DNA from: Solirubrobacter ginsenosidimutans
Lineage (GTDB): Bacteria > Actinomycetota > Thermoleophilia > Solirubrobacterales > Solirubrobacteraceae
Direction: 5' to 3'
NCBI RefSeq assembly: GCF_027587205.1
Contig: NZ_JAPDOD010000034.1
Span: 1 to 64,000, forward strand
DNA: 64,000 nucleotides
A program made the translations under genes and the position numbers. This document shows positions 37,244-46,409 of the stretch, piece after piece (position 1 is the stretch's first letter; every line of letters begins with the position of its first letter). The notes under the pieces were generated by a model, which was given only the letters and a program-made list of their open reading frames with translations, was not told where the DNA came from and did no database searches.

Positions 37244-38899
37244 ATGGATTCGACGACGGTGGTGGGCTGGGCGCAGATCGCGTGCTTCATCGCCGTCCTG
37301 AGCGCCTTGGTCGTGCCGCTCGGGGCGTACATCGCCCGCGTCTTCGCTCGACCGCCGACGGCGCTCGAGCTTCGCCTGCTGCGTCCCGAGCCGCAGGACT
37401 GGAAGGCCTACGCGCGCAGCGCGATCGTGTTCAGCTTCGTCTGCATGGTGGCGCTGTACGGGCTGCTGCGCACGCAGGGCCTGTATCCGTTCAATGCGCG
37501 GCACTTCGGCTCGGGCACGTGGGATGTGTCGTTCAACACCGCCGCGTCGTTCGTCTCGAACACGAGCTGGCAGTTCTACGCGGGCGAGACGACGTTGTCG
37601 GCGTTCTCGCAGATGGCCGGGATCGCCGTGCACAGCTACCTCGGCGCGGGCGTCGGGCTGGCGGTCGCGGTCGCCGTGATCCGCGGCGTGTCGGCGCAGA
37701 GCGGGACGGCGCTCGGGTGCTTCTGGGTCGACCTGTGGCGGGCGCTGGCGTACGTGATCGTGCCGATCACGGTGATCGCCGCGCTGGTGTTCCTCACGCA
37801 GGGCATCGTGCAGTCCGTCGATCAGCCGGTCGCCACGTGGGCGGCGATCAAGACGCTCGGCTCGGTCGGCGGCGGGTTCTTCAACGTCAACTCGGCGATG
37901 CCGTTCGAGAACGCGTCCGGGCTCTCGAGCTTCCTCCAGGCACTGCTGATCGTGCTCGTGCCGGCGGCGCTCACGCACACGTTCGGGCGCATGGTCGGCA
38001 GCCGGCGCCAGGGCTGGGCGCTGTACGGGGTGATGCTCCTCCTCTTCGCCGGCTCGGTCGCCGTGATCTACGCGGCCGAGGCGCACGGCACGCCCGCCCA
38101 ACTCGCGGCCGGCGTGCACGGGGTGAACCTCGAGGGGAAGGAGCAGCGCTTCGGCGTCGCGGGAACCGCCCTGTACGCCGCGGCGACCACGACCGGTTCC
38201 AGCGGGGCGGTCAATGGCGCGATGGAGTCGTTCAGCGGCCTCGGCGGCCTCATAGCGGTCGCCAACATGGCGACGGGCGAGGTCATCTTCGGCGGCATCG
38301 GCTCAGGGCTGTACGGGATCCTGATGACCGTGATGCTCGCCGTGTTCCTCGCGGGGCTGATGGTCGGCAGGACACCCGAATACCTCGGCAAGACGATCGG
38401 CGCGCGGGAGATCAAGCTGGTGGTGATCGGGACGATCGGCGTGCCGTGCTTCGTGCTGGCGATCACCGCGCTGGCGGTCGCCACCTCGTACGGCCGCGCG
38501 TCGATCTTCGCGAGCGGCGGCCCGCAGGGCTTCGCCGAAAGTGTCTACGCGTACGTCTCGCAGGCGTTCAACAACGGGTCCGCCTACGCGGGCTACACCG
38601 GGTATGCGCAGCCGAACGCGCCGGGCAACGTGGGCGCCTACGGGATCACGTTCGCCGATCTCGCGGGCGGGGTCACGATGGTCGTGGGCCGCTATGCGCC
38701 GATGATCGCCGCGCTCGGCGTCGCCGGCTCGCTCGCCGGCCGGCGGACGCGACCGCCCGGGCTCGGCACGCTGCGAACCGACTCGCCGACGTTCGCGGCG
38801 GTACTGATCGGCGTGATCGCCCTCGTGACGCTGCTCACGTTCGTGCCCGCGTTCATGCTCGGACCGGCCGCCCAGGCGCTCACCCACCGGCTGTTCTGA
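37244..38899 (+). CDS. kdpA: Orphan KdpA-like potassium channel subunit with altered filter
   Basis: A 551-residue KdpA homologue with ten or so helices, aligned along its length with the kdpA at 49534. It has no kdpB or kdpC next to it. Selectivity-filter loops differ from the canonical copy: SNTSWQ instead of TNTNWQ (loop 1), and Ser207-Val208-GGG instead of TNGGG (loop 2). Loop 3 (SSGAVN) and loop 4 (NNGSAYAGYTGY) are closer. The ATG at 37244 lies 22 bases after a regulatory element. It may work as a passive channel, pair with the KdpBC encoded at 51 kb, or move another ion. Its downstream neighbour is a DrrAB exporter, probably separate. Confidence 0.9.
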   Translation: MDSTTVVGWAQIACFIAVLSALVVPLGAYIARVFARPPTALELRLLRPEPQDWKAYARSAIVFSFVCMVALYGLLRTQGLYPFNARHFGSGTWDVSFNTAASFVSNTSWQFYAGETTLSAFSQMAGIAVHSYLGAGVGLAVAVAVIRGVSAQSGTALGCFWVDLWRALAYVIVPITVIAALVFLTQGIVQSVDQPVATWAAIKTLGSVGGGFFNVNSAMPFENASGLSSFLQALLIVLVPAALTHTFGRMVGSRRQGWALYGVMLLLFAGSVAVIYAAEAHGTPAQLAAGVHGVNLEGKEQRFGVAGTALYAAATTTGSSGAVNGAMESFSGLGGLIAVANMATGEVIFGGIGSGLYGILMTVMLAVFLAGLMVGRTPEYLGKTIGAREIKLVVIGTIGVPCFVLAITALAVATSYGRASIFASGGPQGFAESVYAYVSQAFNNGSAYAGYTGYAQPNAPGNVGAYGITFADLAGGVTMVVGRYAPMIAALGVAGSLAGRRTRPPGLGTLRTDSPTFAAVLIGVIALVTLLTFVPAFMLGPAAQALTHRLF

Positions 38900-38953
38900 G
38901 CCATGTCAGGGGCGTGGCGGGCGGGTGTCAGGCCCGGCGTCGATGGTGGTCGC

Positions 38954-39709
38954 ATGACAAGCGCCGCGATCCGTGTGCAGAACATAGAAAAGTCCTACAA
39001 GGAGTTGCACGTCCTGCGGGGCGTGAACTTCGAGGTGGCACCGGGCAGCATCTTCGCCCTCCTCGGCTCCAACGGAGCGGGAAAGACCACCATCGTGCGA
39101 ATCCTGTCCACGCTGCTGCGATCAGACGCCGGCGCGGCCAGCGTCGATGGCGTCGACGTCGCGGCAGACCCGCTCCGCGTGCGTGAATCCATCAGTCTGA
39201 CCGGGCAGTTCGCCGCGGTGGACGAGATCCTCTCCGGCCGGGAGAACCTGGTGCTGGTCGCCAGGTTGCGGCATCTCAAAGGCGCCGGCCAGGTGGCGGA
39301 CGAGCTTCTCGCGCGCTTCGACCTGACCGACGCGGGAGCGCGAAAGGTCGCGACGTATTCGGGCGGCATGCGCCGTCGCCTGGACATCGCCATGAGCCTG
39401 ATCGGCCGGCCGAAGGTGGTCTTCCTCGATGAGCCGACCACGGGGCTCGATCCCGAAGCGCGCATCGAGGTGTGGCAGGTCGTCAAGGATCTGGCCGAGC
39501 AGGGGACGACGGTCCTGCTGACGACGCAGTATCTCGACGAGGCAGAACACCTCGCGGACCGGATCGCGATCCTGCATCAGGGGCGCATCATCGCGAACGG
39601 CACGCTCGCGGAGCTCAAGCAGCTCCTCCCGCCGGCCAAGGTCGAGTACGTCGAAAAGCAGCCGACGCTCGAGGAAGTCTTCCTCGCGCTTGTGGGGGAC
39701 CGGTCATGA
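38954..39709 (+). CDS. DrrA-type ABC exporter, ATP-binding subunit (copy 3, short)
   Basis: A 251-residue ATPase with Walker A GSNGAGKTT (Pro replaced by Ser compared with the other copies), signature YSGGMRRRLDI and Walker B VVFLDEPTTGLDP. It is 58-70 residues shorter than copies 1 and 2 because the C-terminal DrrA domain is reduced to a short TLEEVFLALVGDRS tail. Start MTSAAIRVQN is chosen over an upstream in-frame ATG that would add 17 unconserved residues. It overlaps the permease by four bases. Confidence 0.9.
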   Translation: MTSAAIRVQNIEKSYKELHVLRGVNFEVAPGSIFALLGSNGAGKTTIVRILSTLLRSDAGAASVDGVDVAADPLRVRESISLTGQFAAVDEILSGRENLVLVARLRHLKGAGQVADELLARFDLTDAGARKVATYSGGMRRRLDIAMSLIGRPKVVFLDEPTTGLDPEARIEVWQVVKDLAEQGTTVLLTTQYLDEAEHLADRIAILHQGRIIANGTLAELKQLLPPAKVEYVEKQPTLEEVFLALVGDRS

Positions 39710-40467
39710 GCACGCACTTCTTCGGAGACACGGCCGTCCTGCTGGGCCGCTCGCTGCGTCACATCTTCCGCAGCGTGGACACGATCATCACGACCGCGAT
39801 CACACCGATCGCGATCATGCTGCTGTTCGTCTACGTGCTCGGCGGAGCCATCCAGACGCACACCGAGAGCTACGTCAATTATCTGCTGCCCGGAATCATG
39901 CTGATCGCGATCGCGTCGGGGATCGCGTACACGGCCGTCCGGTTGTTCACCGACATGAACACCGGCATCTTCGAGCGTTTCCACTCGATGCCGATCGCAC
40001 GATCGTCCGTGCTCTGGGCACACGTTCTCAGCTCGCTGGTGGCCAACGGACTCGCGGTCGTGATCATCGTGCTGGTCGGCCTCGTCATGGGCTTCCACAC
40101 CTCGGCAGGCCCGCTGGCGTGGCTCGCAGTCGCCGGGATCCTGGCGCTGTTCACGCTCGCGCTCACCTGGCTCGCGGTCATCGCGGGCCTGTCGGCGAAG
40201 TCCGTGGACGGTGCCGCCGGGTTCTCCTACCCGCTGATCTTCCTGCCGTTCATCAGTTCGGCCTTCGTTCCCACGGACACCATGCCGGCTGCCGTGCGTG
40301 CCTTCGCCGAGAACCAGCCGGTCACGTCGATCGTCAACGCGATCCAGGATCTGTTCGCGCAGCGCCCGGTCGACAGTGACATCTGGCTGGCTCTCGCATG
40401 GTGCCTCGGCATCCTCGTCCTCGCCTATGGCTTCGCCATGGCCGTCTACCGGCGCAAGCTCAGCTGA
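39706..40467 (+). CDS. DrrB-type ABC-2 exporter permease (copy 3)
   Basis: A 253-residue permease with about six helices (ITTAITPIAIMLLFVYVLGG early; FVPTDTMPAAVRAFAENQPV late; ERFHSMPIARSSVL loop). The ATG overlaps the ATPase stop. Its 3' end overlaps the convergent BTAD regulator by eight bases, the same arrangement as the copy-1 exporter with the first BTAD regulator. Confidence 0.92.
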   Translation: MSTHFFGDTAVLLGRSLRHIFRSVDTIITTAITPIAIMLLFVYVLGGAIQTHTESYVNYLLPGIMLIAIASGIAYTAVRLFTDMNTGIFERFHSMPIARSSVLWAHVLSSLVANGLAVVIIVLVGLVMGFHTSAGPLAWLAVAGILALFTLALTWLAVIAGLSAKSVDGAAGFSYPLIFLPFISSAFVPTDTMPAAVRAFAENQPVTSIVNAIQDLFAQRPVDSDIWLALAWCLGILVLAYGFAMAVYRRKLS

Positions 40468-43400
40468 GCGTGACCGCGACCAGTTCAGACCAGTCCGTCC
40501 GCGTGCCCTCCCGCGTCGTCTCGGCGACCCGTGCGTCGCCGAGACGGTGCCCCACGGCTCGCCCGATCCGGGCGACATCCGGGTGGGACCGATCGGGCAG
40601 TCCGCGTACCGCGGCGCTCGCCGCGAGCAGCCGCGCGGCCTGCTCGTACTGGTCGCGGCGCAACGCCAGGTCCGCGACTCCGACGAGGACGTGTGCCATC
40701 AAGGGCGGGTGTCCGGCCTCGGTCGCCGCCTGGTAGGCCTCCGCGTGGTGCGTCCGGGCGTCGCCGAGATCGTCGGCGAGCTGGCCGAGCAGGTTGTGCG
40801 TCACCGCGCGGTTGGTCGCCCGCTCCGCTTCGTCGCCCAGGATGGTCGTCGCGACGCCGAGTTGGTGGTAGGCCTCCTCGGCATCGCCGTCCCAGCGGGC
40901 GAGCTCCGCCGCCGCGAGCGCCAACCCGACCAGGGCATCCGGCCAGGTGACCCGGTCCGCGCGCCGCTCGGCGTCGGCGATCGCCGCCGCACTGGACGCC
41001 TGATCGCCCAGCAGCCAGAACAGCTGCGCCTGTCGTGACCGCATCCGGATGACGTCCGCGACGGCGTCGAGTTCGGTCACGACCGCGATCGCCTCTTCGT
41101 AGAGCTCGCATGCGGCGGCGAACTCGCCGCGCATGGCGATCCGGTCCGCCAGCTCGGTCAGGGCGAACGAGATCCCGAACCGTTCACCCAGTGCCCGGAA
41201 CTCGCCGAGCGCCCGCTCGAGGAGCGCCTCCGCGTCCCGCTCGCCGTCGCCGAGGATGATCCGCATCCTGCCGACGTGCAGTCGCGCGAGCGCGCGCACC
41301 CAGGGGTCGTTGTCGTCAAGCAACGGATCGAAGGCGTGCATGGCTGCCTCCGGGCGCCGCAACATGTCCTCCAGCGGATCCACGAGCCTCAGCAGGGGGT
41401 AGCGACCCTGACTGCGCTGCCCCAACCGGTAGGCCTTGTGGATCCACTCCTCGGCCTGGCGCTCGTCGCCGAGTCCGTCGCTGACGAACATCACGACGAG
41501 CCCGTACACCATCGCCCGGATCGCGTCGTTCACCTCGCCAGGCAGCTTCGTGGCGGCGACGAGCAGCTCGAGCCCTTCGACCTTGTGCCCGCCGAGCCAC
41601 CAGTAGTAGCCGGCGGCCACCGCGAGCCGCATCGCCGCCGGCGCCTCGCCGGCCGCGAGCGCTCCACGCATCGCGGCACCGAGGTTGTCGTGCTCGGCCC
41701 TGAGCGTGGCCAGCGCCGCCACCTGCTCGGCGCGGCGAAGCTGCGGCTCCGCGGTCTCGGCGAGCTCGGTGAAGTACGCGAGATGCGCGTGACGCGCAGG
41801 CTCCGCTTCCCCGGCCTCCGTGAGCCGGTAGGCGGCGTACTCCTTGACCGTGCCGCTCATCCGGTAGCGCACCGCGCCGTCGCCCTCGGTGTTCAGCAGC
41901 GATTTCTCGGCCAGCGAGGTGAGCAACTCGAGGACCTGCTCCGGCTCGACCGCATCGCCGGCGCACACCCGCTCGGCCGCTTCCAGGCTCGCCCCGCCCG
42001 AGAACACCGCGAGCCTGCGCAAGACCCTCCGCTCGGCGTCGGCGAGCAGCTCCCAGCTCCAGTCGACCACCGCGCGCAGCGTCTTGTGCCGCGGCAACGC
42101 GGTGCGGCTCCCGCCGGTCAGCAGGCGGAAGCGGTCGTGGAGCCCCTCGGCGAGCTGGTCGATGGACATGGTGCGCAACCGGGCCGCGGCCAGTTCGATC
42201 GCCAGCGGCATCCCGTCCAGCGCGCGGCAGATGCGCAGCATCGTCGACAACGCGTGGGCATCGACCGCGAGATCCTTGCGCACCGCGCTCGCTCGGTCCC
42301 GCAGCAACTGGATGGCCGGAGAGGAGTCGATCTCGGCGGGGCCGGCGTCCCCTTCCGGCAAGGGCAGCGGGTCGACCGGCCACAGCGCCTCGCCGGTGAT
42401 GCCGAGCGGCTCCCTGCTCGTCGCCAGGATGCGCAGGCGCCGGCACTCCCCGAGCACTCGATCGGCGAACGTCGCCACCGAGTCGATCACGTGCTCACAG
42501 TTGTCCAGGATCAGCAGGGCCTCCCGCTCCCGGAGCGCGGCGATGAGCCGGTCGGTCGGCTCCGCATTCGGTGTCGCGCCGAGCAGCGAATCCCGGAGCC
42601 GGAGCCCGGCGAGCGCCGACTGCGCCACGTCACCGTCGGAGCCGATCACGGCGAGCTCCACCAACCACGCCCCGTCCGGCAGGTCTCCGAGCAGCGTGCG
42701 CGCGGTCTCCGTGGCCAGCCGGGTCTTCCCCGCACCGCCCGGCCCGATCAGCGTGGTCAGCCGGTGCTCCGCGACGAGTTCGCGGACCACGGCGACATCA
42801 GCGTCCCTGCCGACGAAACTGGTCAGCTCGGCACGCAGGTTGGTCTTCCCGTTCTCCTCGCGCCGGCGCAACTCGCCCCGTAGCAGCGCGCCGTGCAACG
42901 CGGCCAGCCCCGGTGAGGGGCCGACGCCCAGTTCGCCGGCCAGGGCTTGTCTCGTTTGCTCGTAGACGAGCAGCGCCTCCGTGTCACGACCGGCCGCGAC
43001 CAGGGCCCGCATGAGCGCGGCGACAAGCCGTTCCCGCACCGGATGCGCGGCCACCAGGTCGGTCAGCTCCGCGATCAGCGCGGCACCGTCGCCGGTGCTG
43101 ACCTCCGCGTCGAATCGATCCTCCATGGCGGTCAGGCGGAGCCCCTCGAGCCGGGCGACCGTCGCGTCAAACGCCGCACTGTCCTGCAGGTCGACATCCT
43201 GCATGGCTGCGCCGCGCCACAAGGAGAGCGCCTCACGCAGCAGCCGTGCCCGCTGCGGCTCCTCGCCATTGCGAGCCTGACCGAGGAGGCGTTCGAAGCG
43301 CACCGCGTCGACAGCGCCGGGCTCCACCGTCAAGACGTAGCCGCCCGTCTGCGCCTCGATCAACGCGTCCGGCAGCGCCTTCCGCAAACGGGAAGCCAAG

Positions 43401-43594
43401 CGTTGCAAAGCATTCGCCGCGTCGGAGGGCGGGCGTTCACCCCAGATCCAGTCGACGAGCGTCGCCTTCGGCACCACGCGGCCCGGTTCGAGTGCGAGGG
43501 CGATCAACAGCGCGCGCAACCGGGCACCCGGCACGTCGGCCAAACCGCCGTCGTCCGCGCGAACCTCGAATGATCCGAGCACCCCGATCTGCAT
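40460..43594 (-). CDS. BTAD/AfsR-family transcriptional regulator with NTPase and TPR domains (copy 2)
   Basis: A 1044-residue paralogue of the regulator at 9147. Order: winged helix (1 to ~92, MQIGVLGSFEVRADDGGLAD), BTAD (~93-240), NB-ARC-like ATPase (GPGGAGKTRLATE, LLILDNCEHV, MPLAIELAAARLR) and TPR-like C-terminus. It starts only 10 bases after the kup stop on the same strand, so kup promoters may read into it. It converges with DrrAB copy 3, its likely target by analogy with copy 1. Confidence 0.92.
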   Translation of the reverse strand: MQIGVLGSFEVRADDGGLADVPGARLRALLIALALEPGRVVPKATLVDWIWGERPPSDAANALQRLASRLRKALPDALIEAQTGGYVLTVEPGAVDAVRFERLLGQARNGEEPQRARLLREALSLWRGAAMQDVDLQDSAAFDATVARLEGLRLTAMEDRFDAEVSTGDGAALIAELTDLVAAHPVRERLVAALMRALVAAGRDTEALLVYEQTRQALAGELGVGPSPGLAALHGALLRGELRRREENGKTNLRAELTSFVGRDADVAVVRELVAEHRLTTLIGPGGAGKTRLATETARTLLGDLPDGAWLVELAVIGSDGDVAQSALAGLRLRDSLLGATPNAEPTDRLIAALREREALLILDNCEHVIDSVATFADRVLGECRRLRILATSREPLGITGEALWPVDPLPLPEGDAGPAEIDSSPAIQLLRDRASAVRKDLAVDAHALSTMLRICRALDGMPLAIELAAARLRTMSIDQLAEGLHDRFRLLTGGSRTALPRHKTLRAVVDWSWELLADAERRVLRRLAVFSGGASLEAAERVCAGDAVEPEQVLELLTSLAEKSLLNTEGDGAVRYRMSGTVKEYAAYRLTEAGEAEPARHAHLAYFTELAETAEPQLRRAEQVAALATLRAEHDNLGAAMRGALAAGEAPAAMRLAVAAGYYWWLGGHKVEGLELLVAATKLPGEVNDAIRAMVYGLVVMFVSDGLGDERQAEEWIHKAYRLGQRSQGRYPLLRLVDPLEDMLRRPEAAMHAFDPLLDDNDPWVRALARLHVGRMRIILGDGERDAEALLERALGEFRALGERFGISFALTELADRIAMRGEFAAACELYEEAIAVVTELDAVADVIRMRSRQAQLFWLLGDQASSAAAIADAERRADRVTWPDALVGLALAAAELARWDGDAEEAYHQLGVATTILGDEAERATNRAVTHNLLGQLADDLGDARTHHAEAYQAATEAGHPPLMAHVLVGVADLALRRDQYEQAARLLAASAAVRGLPDRSHPDVARIGRAVGHRLGDARVAETTREGTRTDWSELVAVTLS

Positions 43595-43604
43595 CCATCT
43601 AGTT

Positions 43605-45515
43605 CTAGACGTCGACGTGGGAGCCCATGATCACGGTGCGATCACGGGGGAGGCCGAAGTACTCGGCGGCGTCGGCGGTGATGCCCGAGGTGGCGATGAA
43701 GAGGCGTTTGCGCCAGCGGGCGAGCCCGGGGGCGTCGCCGGCGCGCAGCTCGATCGTCGAAAGGAAGTAGTTGGCGTCGTCCACCTCGATCGGCGACTCG
43801 ATCTCGGCTGACTCGAGCTGGCGCAGGACGTCCGGGACGTTCGGGTCGTCCATGTAGCCGAAGCGGGCGCTGACGTGGAGGATGCCGTCGTCGGTGTAAC
43901 CGAGGTCGTCGATGACCAAGCGTTCGGTCGCCGGGACGTAGGGCACGGTCTGGGTCTCGATCGAGACGATCACCACGTGCTCGTGGAGCACGTGGTTGCG
44001 TTCGACGTTGGCGCGCATGGCCAGTGGCGCGGTCTCCTTGCCGCGGTTCAGGAAGACGGCGGTGCCCGAGACGCGCAGCAGCGGCGGATCCAGGTCATGG
44101 AGCTCGTCGACGAACGCGCGCAGCGAGCCTTCGTCCTCTTCCCGGCGCTGTGTGACGATCGCGCGGCCGCGCTGCCAGGTGATCAGCACGGTGAAGGCGA
44201 CGATGCCGATCAGCAGCGGCAGCCACGCGCCGTGCGTGAGCTTGGTCAGGTTGGCGGCGAGGAAGAACACGTCGACGACCAGCAAGCCGCCGCCGAGGGA
44301 GGCCACCAGCCACAACGGCTTGCCCCACTTGTGGCGGTAGAGGTAGAAGAACAGCAGCGTGGTGATCGTGATCGTGCCGGTCACCGCCATGCCGAACGCG
44401 AAGGCCAGCGCGGCGGAGGTCTGGAAGGCGAACACGAGGATGAGGACCGAGACCATCAGCGTCCAGTTGATCCAGGGGACGTAGATCTGCCCGATCGTCT
44501 CGTCGGAGGTGTGCGCGATCCGCAACCGCGGGAGATAGCCGAGCTGCACGGCCTGCTGAGCGACCGAGAAGGCGCCGGTGATGACCGCCTGGGAGGCGAT
44601 GACCGTCGCCGCGGTGGCGAGCAGGACCATCGGGATGCGGGCCCAGTCGGGCACGAGCAGGAAGAACGGACTGCTGATGTTCTTGACCGGATCGCCGAGG
44701 ATCAGCGCGCCCTGGCCCAGGTAGCTGAGGATGCAAGCGGGGAAGACGAGGATCAGCCACGCACGCGTGATCGCCGGGCGGCCGAAATGCCCCATGTCGG
44801 CGTAGAGCGCCTCGGCTCCCGTGACGGCCAGCACCACGGCGGCCAGCGAGAAGAACGCGATCGAGAAGTGCCCGAAGAAGAACTTGATCGCGTACGTCGG
44901 AGACAACGCCTTCAGGATCTCGGGATGGTCGGCGATGCCGCTCACGCCGCACACGGCGATGGAGAGGAACCAGACGATCATCACCGGTCCGAACAAGCGC
45001 CCCACGGTCGCCGTGCCCAAGCGCTGGAAGAGGAAGAGCAGCACGATGATCGTCGCCGTGATCGGCACGATCAGATGCTCCAGCGACGGTTCGACGATCT
45101 TGAGCCCTTCGACCGCGGAGAGCACCGAGATCGCCGGCGTGATCATGCTGTCGCCGAAGAACAGCGACGCCCCGAAGATGCCCAGGGCCGAGAGCACGAC
45201 GGCCACCCGGCGCCCGCCGGGCACGTTCTGGCGGCGGATCAGGGTGATCAGGGCCATGATCCCGCCCTCGCCGTCGTTGTCGGCGCGCATCACCAAGACG
45301 ACGTAGGTGAGCGTGACGATCAGCATCACCGACCAGAAGATCAGCGAGATGATCCCGAACACCGCGTTCGTGGACACCGCGACCGGATGCGGGTCATCCG
45401 GGTTGAACACGGTCTGCACCGTGTACAGCGGGCTCGTGCCGATGTCGCCGAAGACGACGCCGAGCGCGCCGACGGCGAGCGCGGCCTGAGCGGTCGAGTG
45501 GTTAGAGCGCGTCAC
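43605..45515 (-). CDS. kup: Potassium transporter Kup/Trk-H type
   Basis: A 636-residue KUP transporter that takes up K+ with H+. Family motifs: GALGVVFGDIGTSPLYTVQT at the N-terminus, ADNDGEGGIMALITLI, FFGDSMITPAISVLSAVEGL, twelve helices and a cytoplasmic C-terminal domain from about residue 460. The GTG start overlaps the preceding gene by 14 bases, so the small protein at 45502 and kup form an operon, driven from regulatory elements c and d. This couples Kup to the same regulon as Kdp and CorA. Confidence 0.95.
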   Translation of the reverse strand: MTRSNHSTAQAALAVGALGVVFGDIGTSPLYTVQTVFNPDDPHPVAVSTNAVFGIISLIFWSVMLIVTLTYVVLVMRADNDGEGGIMALITLIRRQNVPGGRRVAVVLSALGIFGASLFFGDSMITPAISVLSAVEGLKIVEPSLEHLIVPITATIIVLLFLFQRLGTATVGRLFGPVMIVWFLSIAVCGVSGIADHPEILKALSPTYAIKFFFGHFSIAFFSLAAVVLAVTGAEALYADMGHFGRPAITRAWLILVFPACILSYLGQGALILGDPVKNISSPFFLLVPDWARIPMVLLATAATVIASQAVITGAFSVAQQAVQLGYLPRLRIAHTSDETIGQIYVPWINWTLMVSVLILVFAFQTSAALAFAFGMAVTGTITITTLLFFYLYRHKWGKPLWLVASLGGGLLVVDVFFLAANLTKLTHGAWLPLLIGIVAFTVLITWQRGRAIVTQRREEDEGSLRAFVDELHDLDPPLLRVSGTAVFLNRGKETAPLAMRANVERNHVLHEHVVIVSIETQTVPYVPATERLVIDDLGYTDDGILHVSARFGYMDDPNVPDVLRQLESAEIESPIEVDDANYFLSTIELRAGDAPGLARWRKRLFIATSGITADAAEYFGLPRDRTVIMGSHVDV

Positions 45516-45960
45516 GGGGGCGGGCGATCAGCTGGGTGCTGATCCGGCCCGCAGTATCGCGCAGTTCCGTCACGGACTTCGGCGTGTAGAGCGGCCCTGC
45601 GTCGTCGGTGAGCAGTTGCAGCGCCTGCGCCACCGCCTGTGCCGAGGGCTCCCCCGCCGTGCGCAGCGATGCCACGAGCCACACGAGTTCCGGGTGCGCC
45701 AGCGCCAGCGACACGCGCTGCACCGGTGAGCTGTGCGGGCGGCGTGCGCGCGCGCCCTCGTCGGCCATGGCGAGCTCGATCCCGTCCGCGATTCGCGTGC
45801 GTGAGTCGAGCGCGACGAGCTGCTCCGCGCGGAGTCGGAGCGCCGCGGTGTCGGTCGTGCCGGCCGCGAGCGCGCGGTCGAGCGACGGCTTGCGCCACCA
45901 CACGACCGCGCGCAGGAGGAACGTCGGGGACGGCGCGCTCGCCTGCGCCTGCGCGCTCAC
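45502..45960 (-). CDS. Small protein associated with K+ transporter operons (family member 1)
   Basis: A 152-residue helical protein, Ala/Leu/Arg-rich, of no named family. It is clearly related to the protein at 53930 in the kdp operon: LDRALAAGTTDTAALRLRAE against LDRELAAG and LLALRAAQLV, and the strongly conserved end QALQLLTDDAGPLYTP against LALQLLTDGGGPLYRP. Presence in both the kup and kdp operons suggests a shared role in K+ uptake, maybe as a regulatory subunit. The GTG start overlaps the stop of a 34-aa ORF (GTGA); a TTG one codon earlier is possible. Confidence 0.85.
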   Translation of the reverse strand: MSAQAQASAPSPTFLLRAVVWWRKPSLDRALAAGTTDTAALRLRAEQLVALDSRTRIADGIELAMADEGARARRPHSSPVQRVSLALAHPELVWLVASLRTAGEPSAQAVAQALQLLTDDAGPLYTPKSVTELRDTAGRISTQLIARPRDAL

Positions 45961-46061
45961 CAATCTGTCGATGGCTGCGGCGCCGGCGGCGCCGGCTGCG
46001 GCGTCACGGTCGGCAGGCCAAAGTGGTGGTCCTCGGGTCTCGGGAGCGTCTTCGTGTCCAT
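45957..46061 (-). CDS. 34-aa proline-rich peptide at the head of the kup operon
   Basis: ORF beginning MDTKTLPRPEDHHFGLPTVT and continuing Pro-rich to STDW. The ATG lies 22 bases after regulatory element c, and its stop overlaps the next start (GTGA), two independent signs that it is translated. The same frame is open upstream to a GTG at 46253, which lies 23 bases after element d, so a 98-residue form is possible. Not membrane-spanning. Function unknown. Confidence 0.6.
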   Translation of the reverse strand: MDTKTLPRPEDHHFGLPTVTPQPAPPAPQPSTDW

Positions 46062-46083
46062 GAGACCATCATCGGACCGGTCT

Positions 46084-46133
46084 CGCAAAGACTCTGTGCA
46101 GGTGTGGCCGTCGGGCATCAAGATCTCGTGAAG
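46084..46133 (-). promoter_or_regulatory. Ion-regulon element, copy c (kup operon, proximal)
   Basis: Minus strand heptamers CTTCACG, CTTGATG, CTGCACA, CTTTGCG at offsets 1, 12, 33, 44. It ends 22 bases before ATG 46061. GATGAT six bases before the ATG is a possible -10 box. Confidence 0.78.
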
Positions 46134-46163
46134 ACGCCCCGCGCAGACCCTTCCAGGACACGT

Positions 46164-46190
46164 GTCGGCCCGCCCTGGGAGCGGGCCGAC
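46164..46190. repeat. 10-bp hairpin between the two kup-operon elements
   Basis: GTCGGCCCGC (46164-46173) pairs perfectly with GCGGGCCGAC (46181-46190) over a 7-base loop. No T-tract follows on either strand. It lies downstream of element d and upstream of element c on the minus strand, so it could attenuate transcripts starting at d. Confidence 0.6.
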
Positions 46191-46276
46191 GACGTGCGGG
46201 AGAGAGAGGTCCCTACTGCCGACACGACCGTGTGACTGGGGAGCCGGCAGCACGCTGTCAAAGATCAGCCACGCGA

Positions 46277-46326
46277 CGCAAAGACGGCGTGCAGGTTTCA
46301 CGGTTCGCCATCAAGGTTTCGTGAAG
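46277..46326 (-). promoter_or_regulatory. Ion-regulon element, copy d (kup operon, distal)
   Basis: Minus strand heptamers CTTCACG, CTTGATG, CTGCACG, CTTTGCG at offsets 1, 12, 33, 44. A GTG at 46253 lies 23 bases beyond it, in frame with the 34-aa peptide. It faces element e with 10 bases between them. Confidence 0.75.
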
Positions 46327-46336
46327 GCGAAGCCGG

Positions 46337-46386
46337 CTTCACACGATCTTGATGCGCCGCAGCCGGATCTGGACACGTCCTTGACG
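46337..46386 (+). promoter_or_regulatory. Ion-regulon element, copy e (aminotransferase-kdpE operon)
   Basis: Heptamers CTTCACA, CTTGATG, CTGGACA, CTTGACG at offsets 1, 12, 33, 44. It ends 23 bases before ATG 46410; TAGCTT seven bases before the ATG is a possible -10 box. Because kdpE is the third gene of this operon, autoregulation is implied. Confidence 0.75.
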
Positions 46387-46409
46387 CGGCGTCGCCTAGC
46401 TTCGCGAGC

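Noticed and set aside
43875..45542. A 555-codon plus-strand frame opposite kup
   Set aside because: Asp/His/Arg-rich antisense of the Kup gene; no domain.
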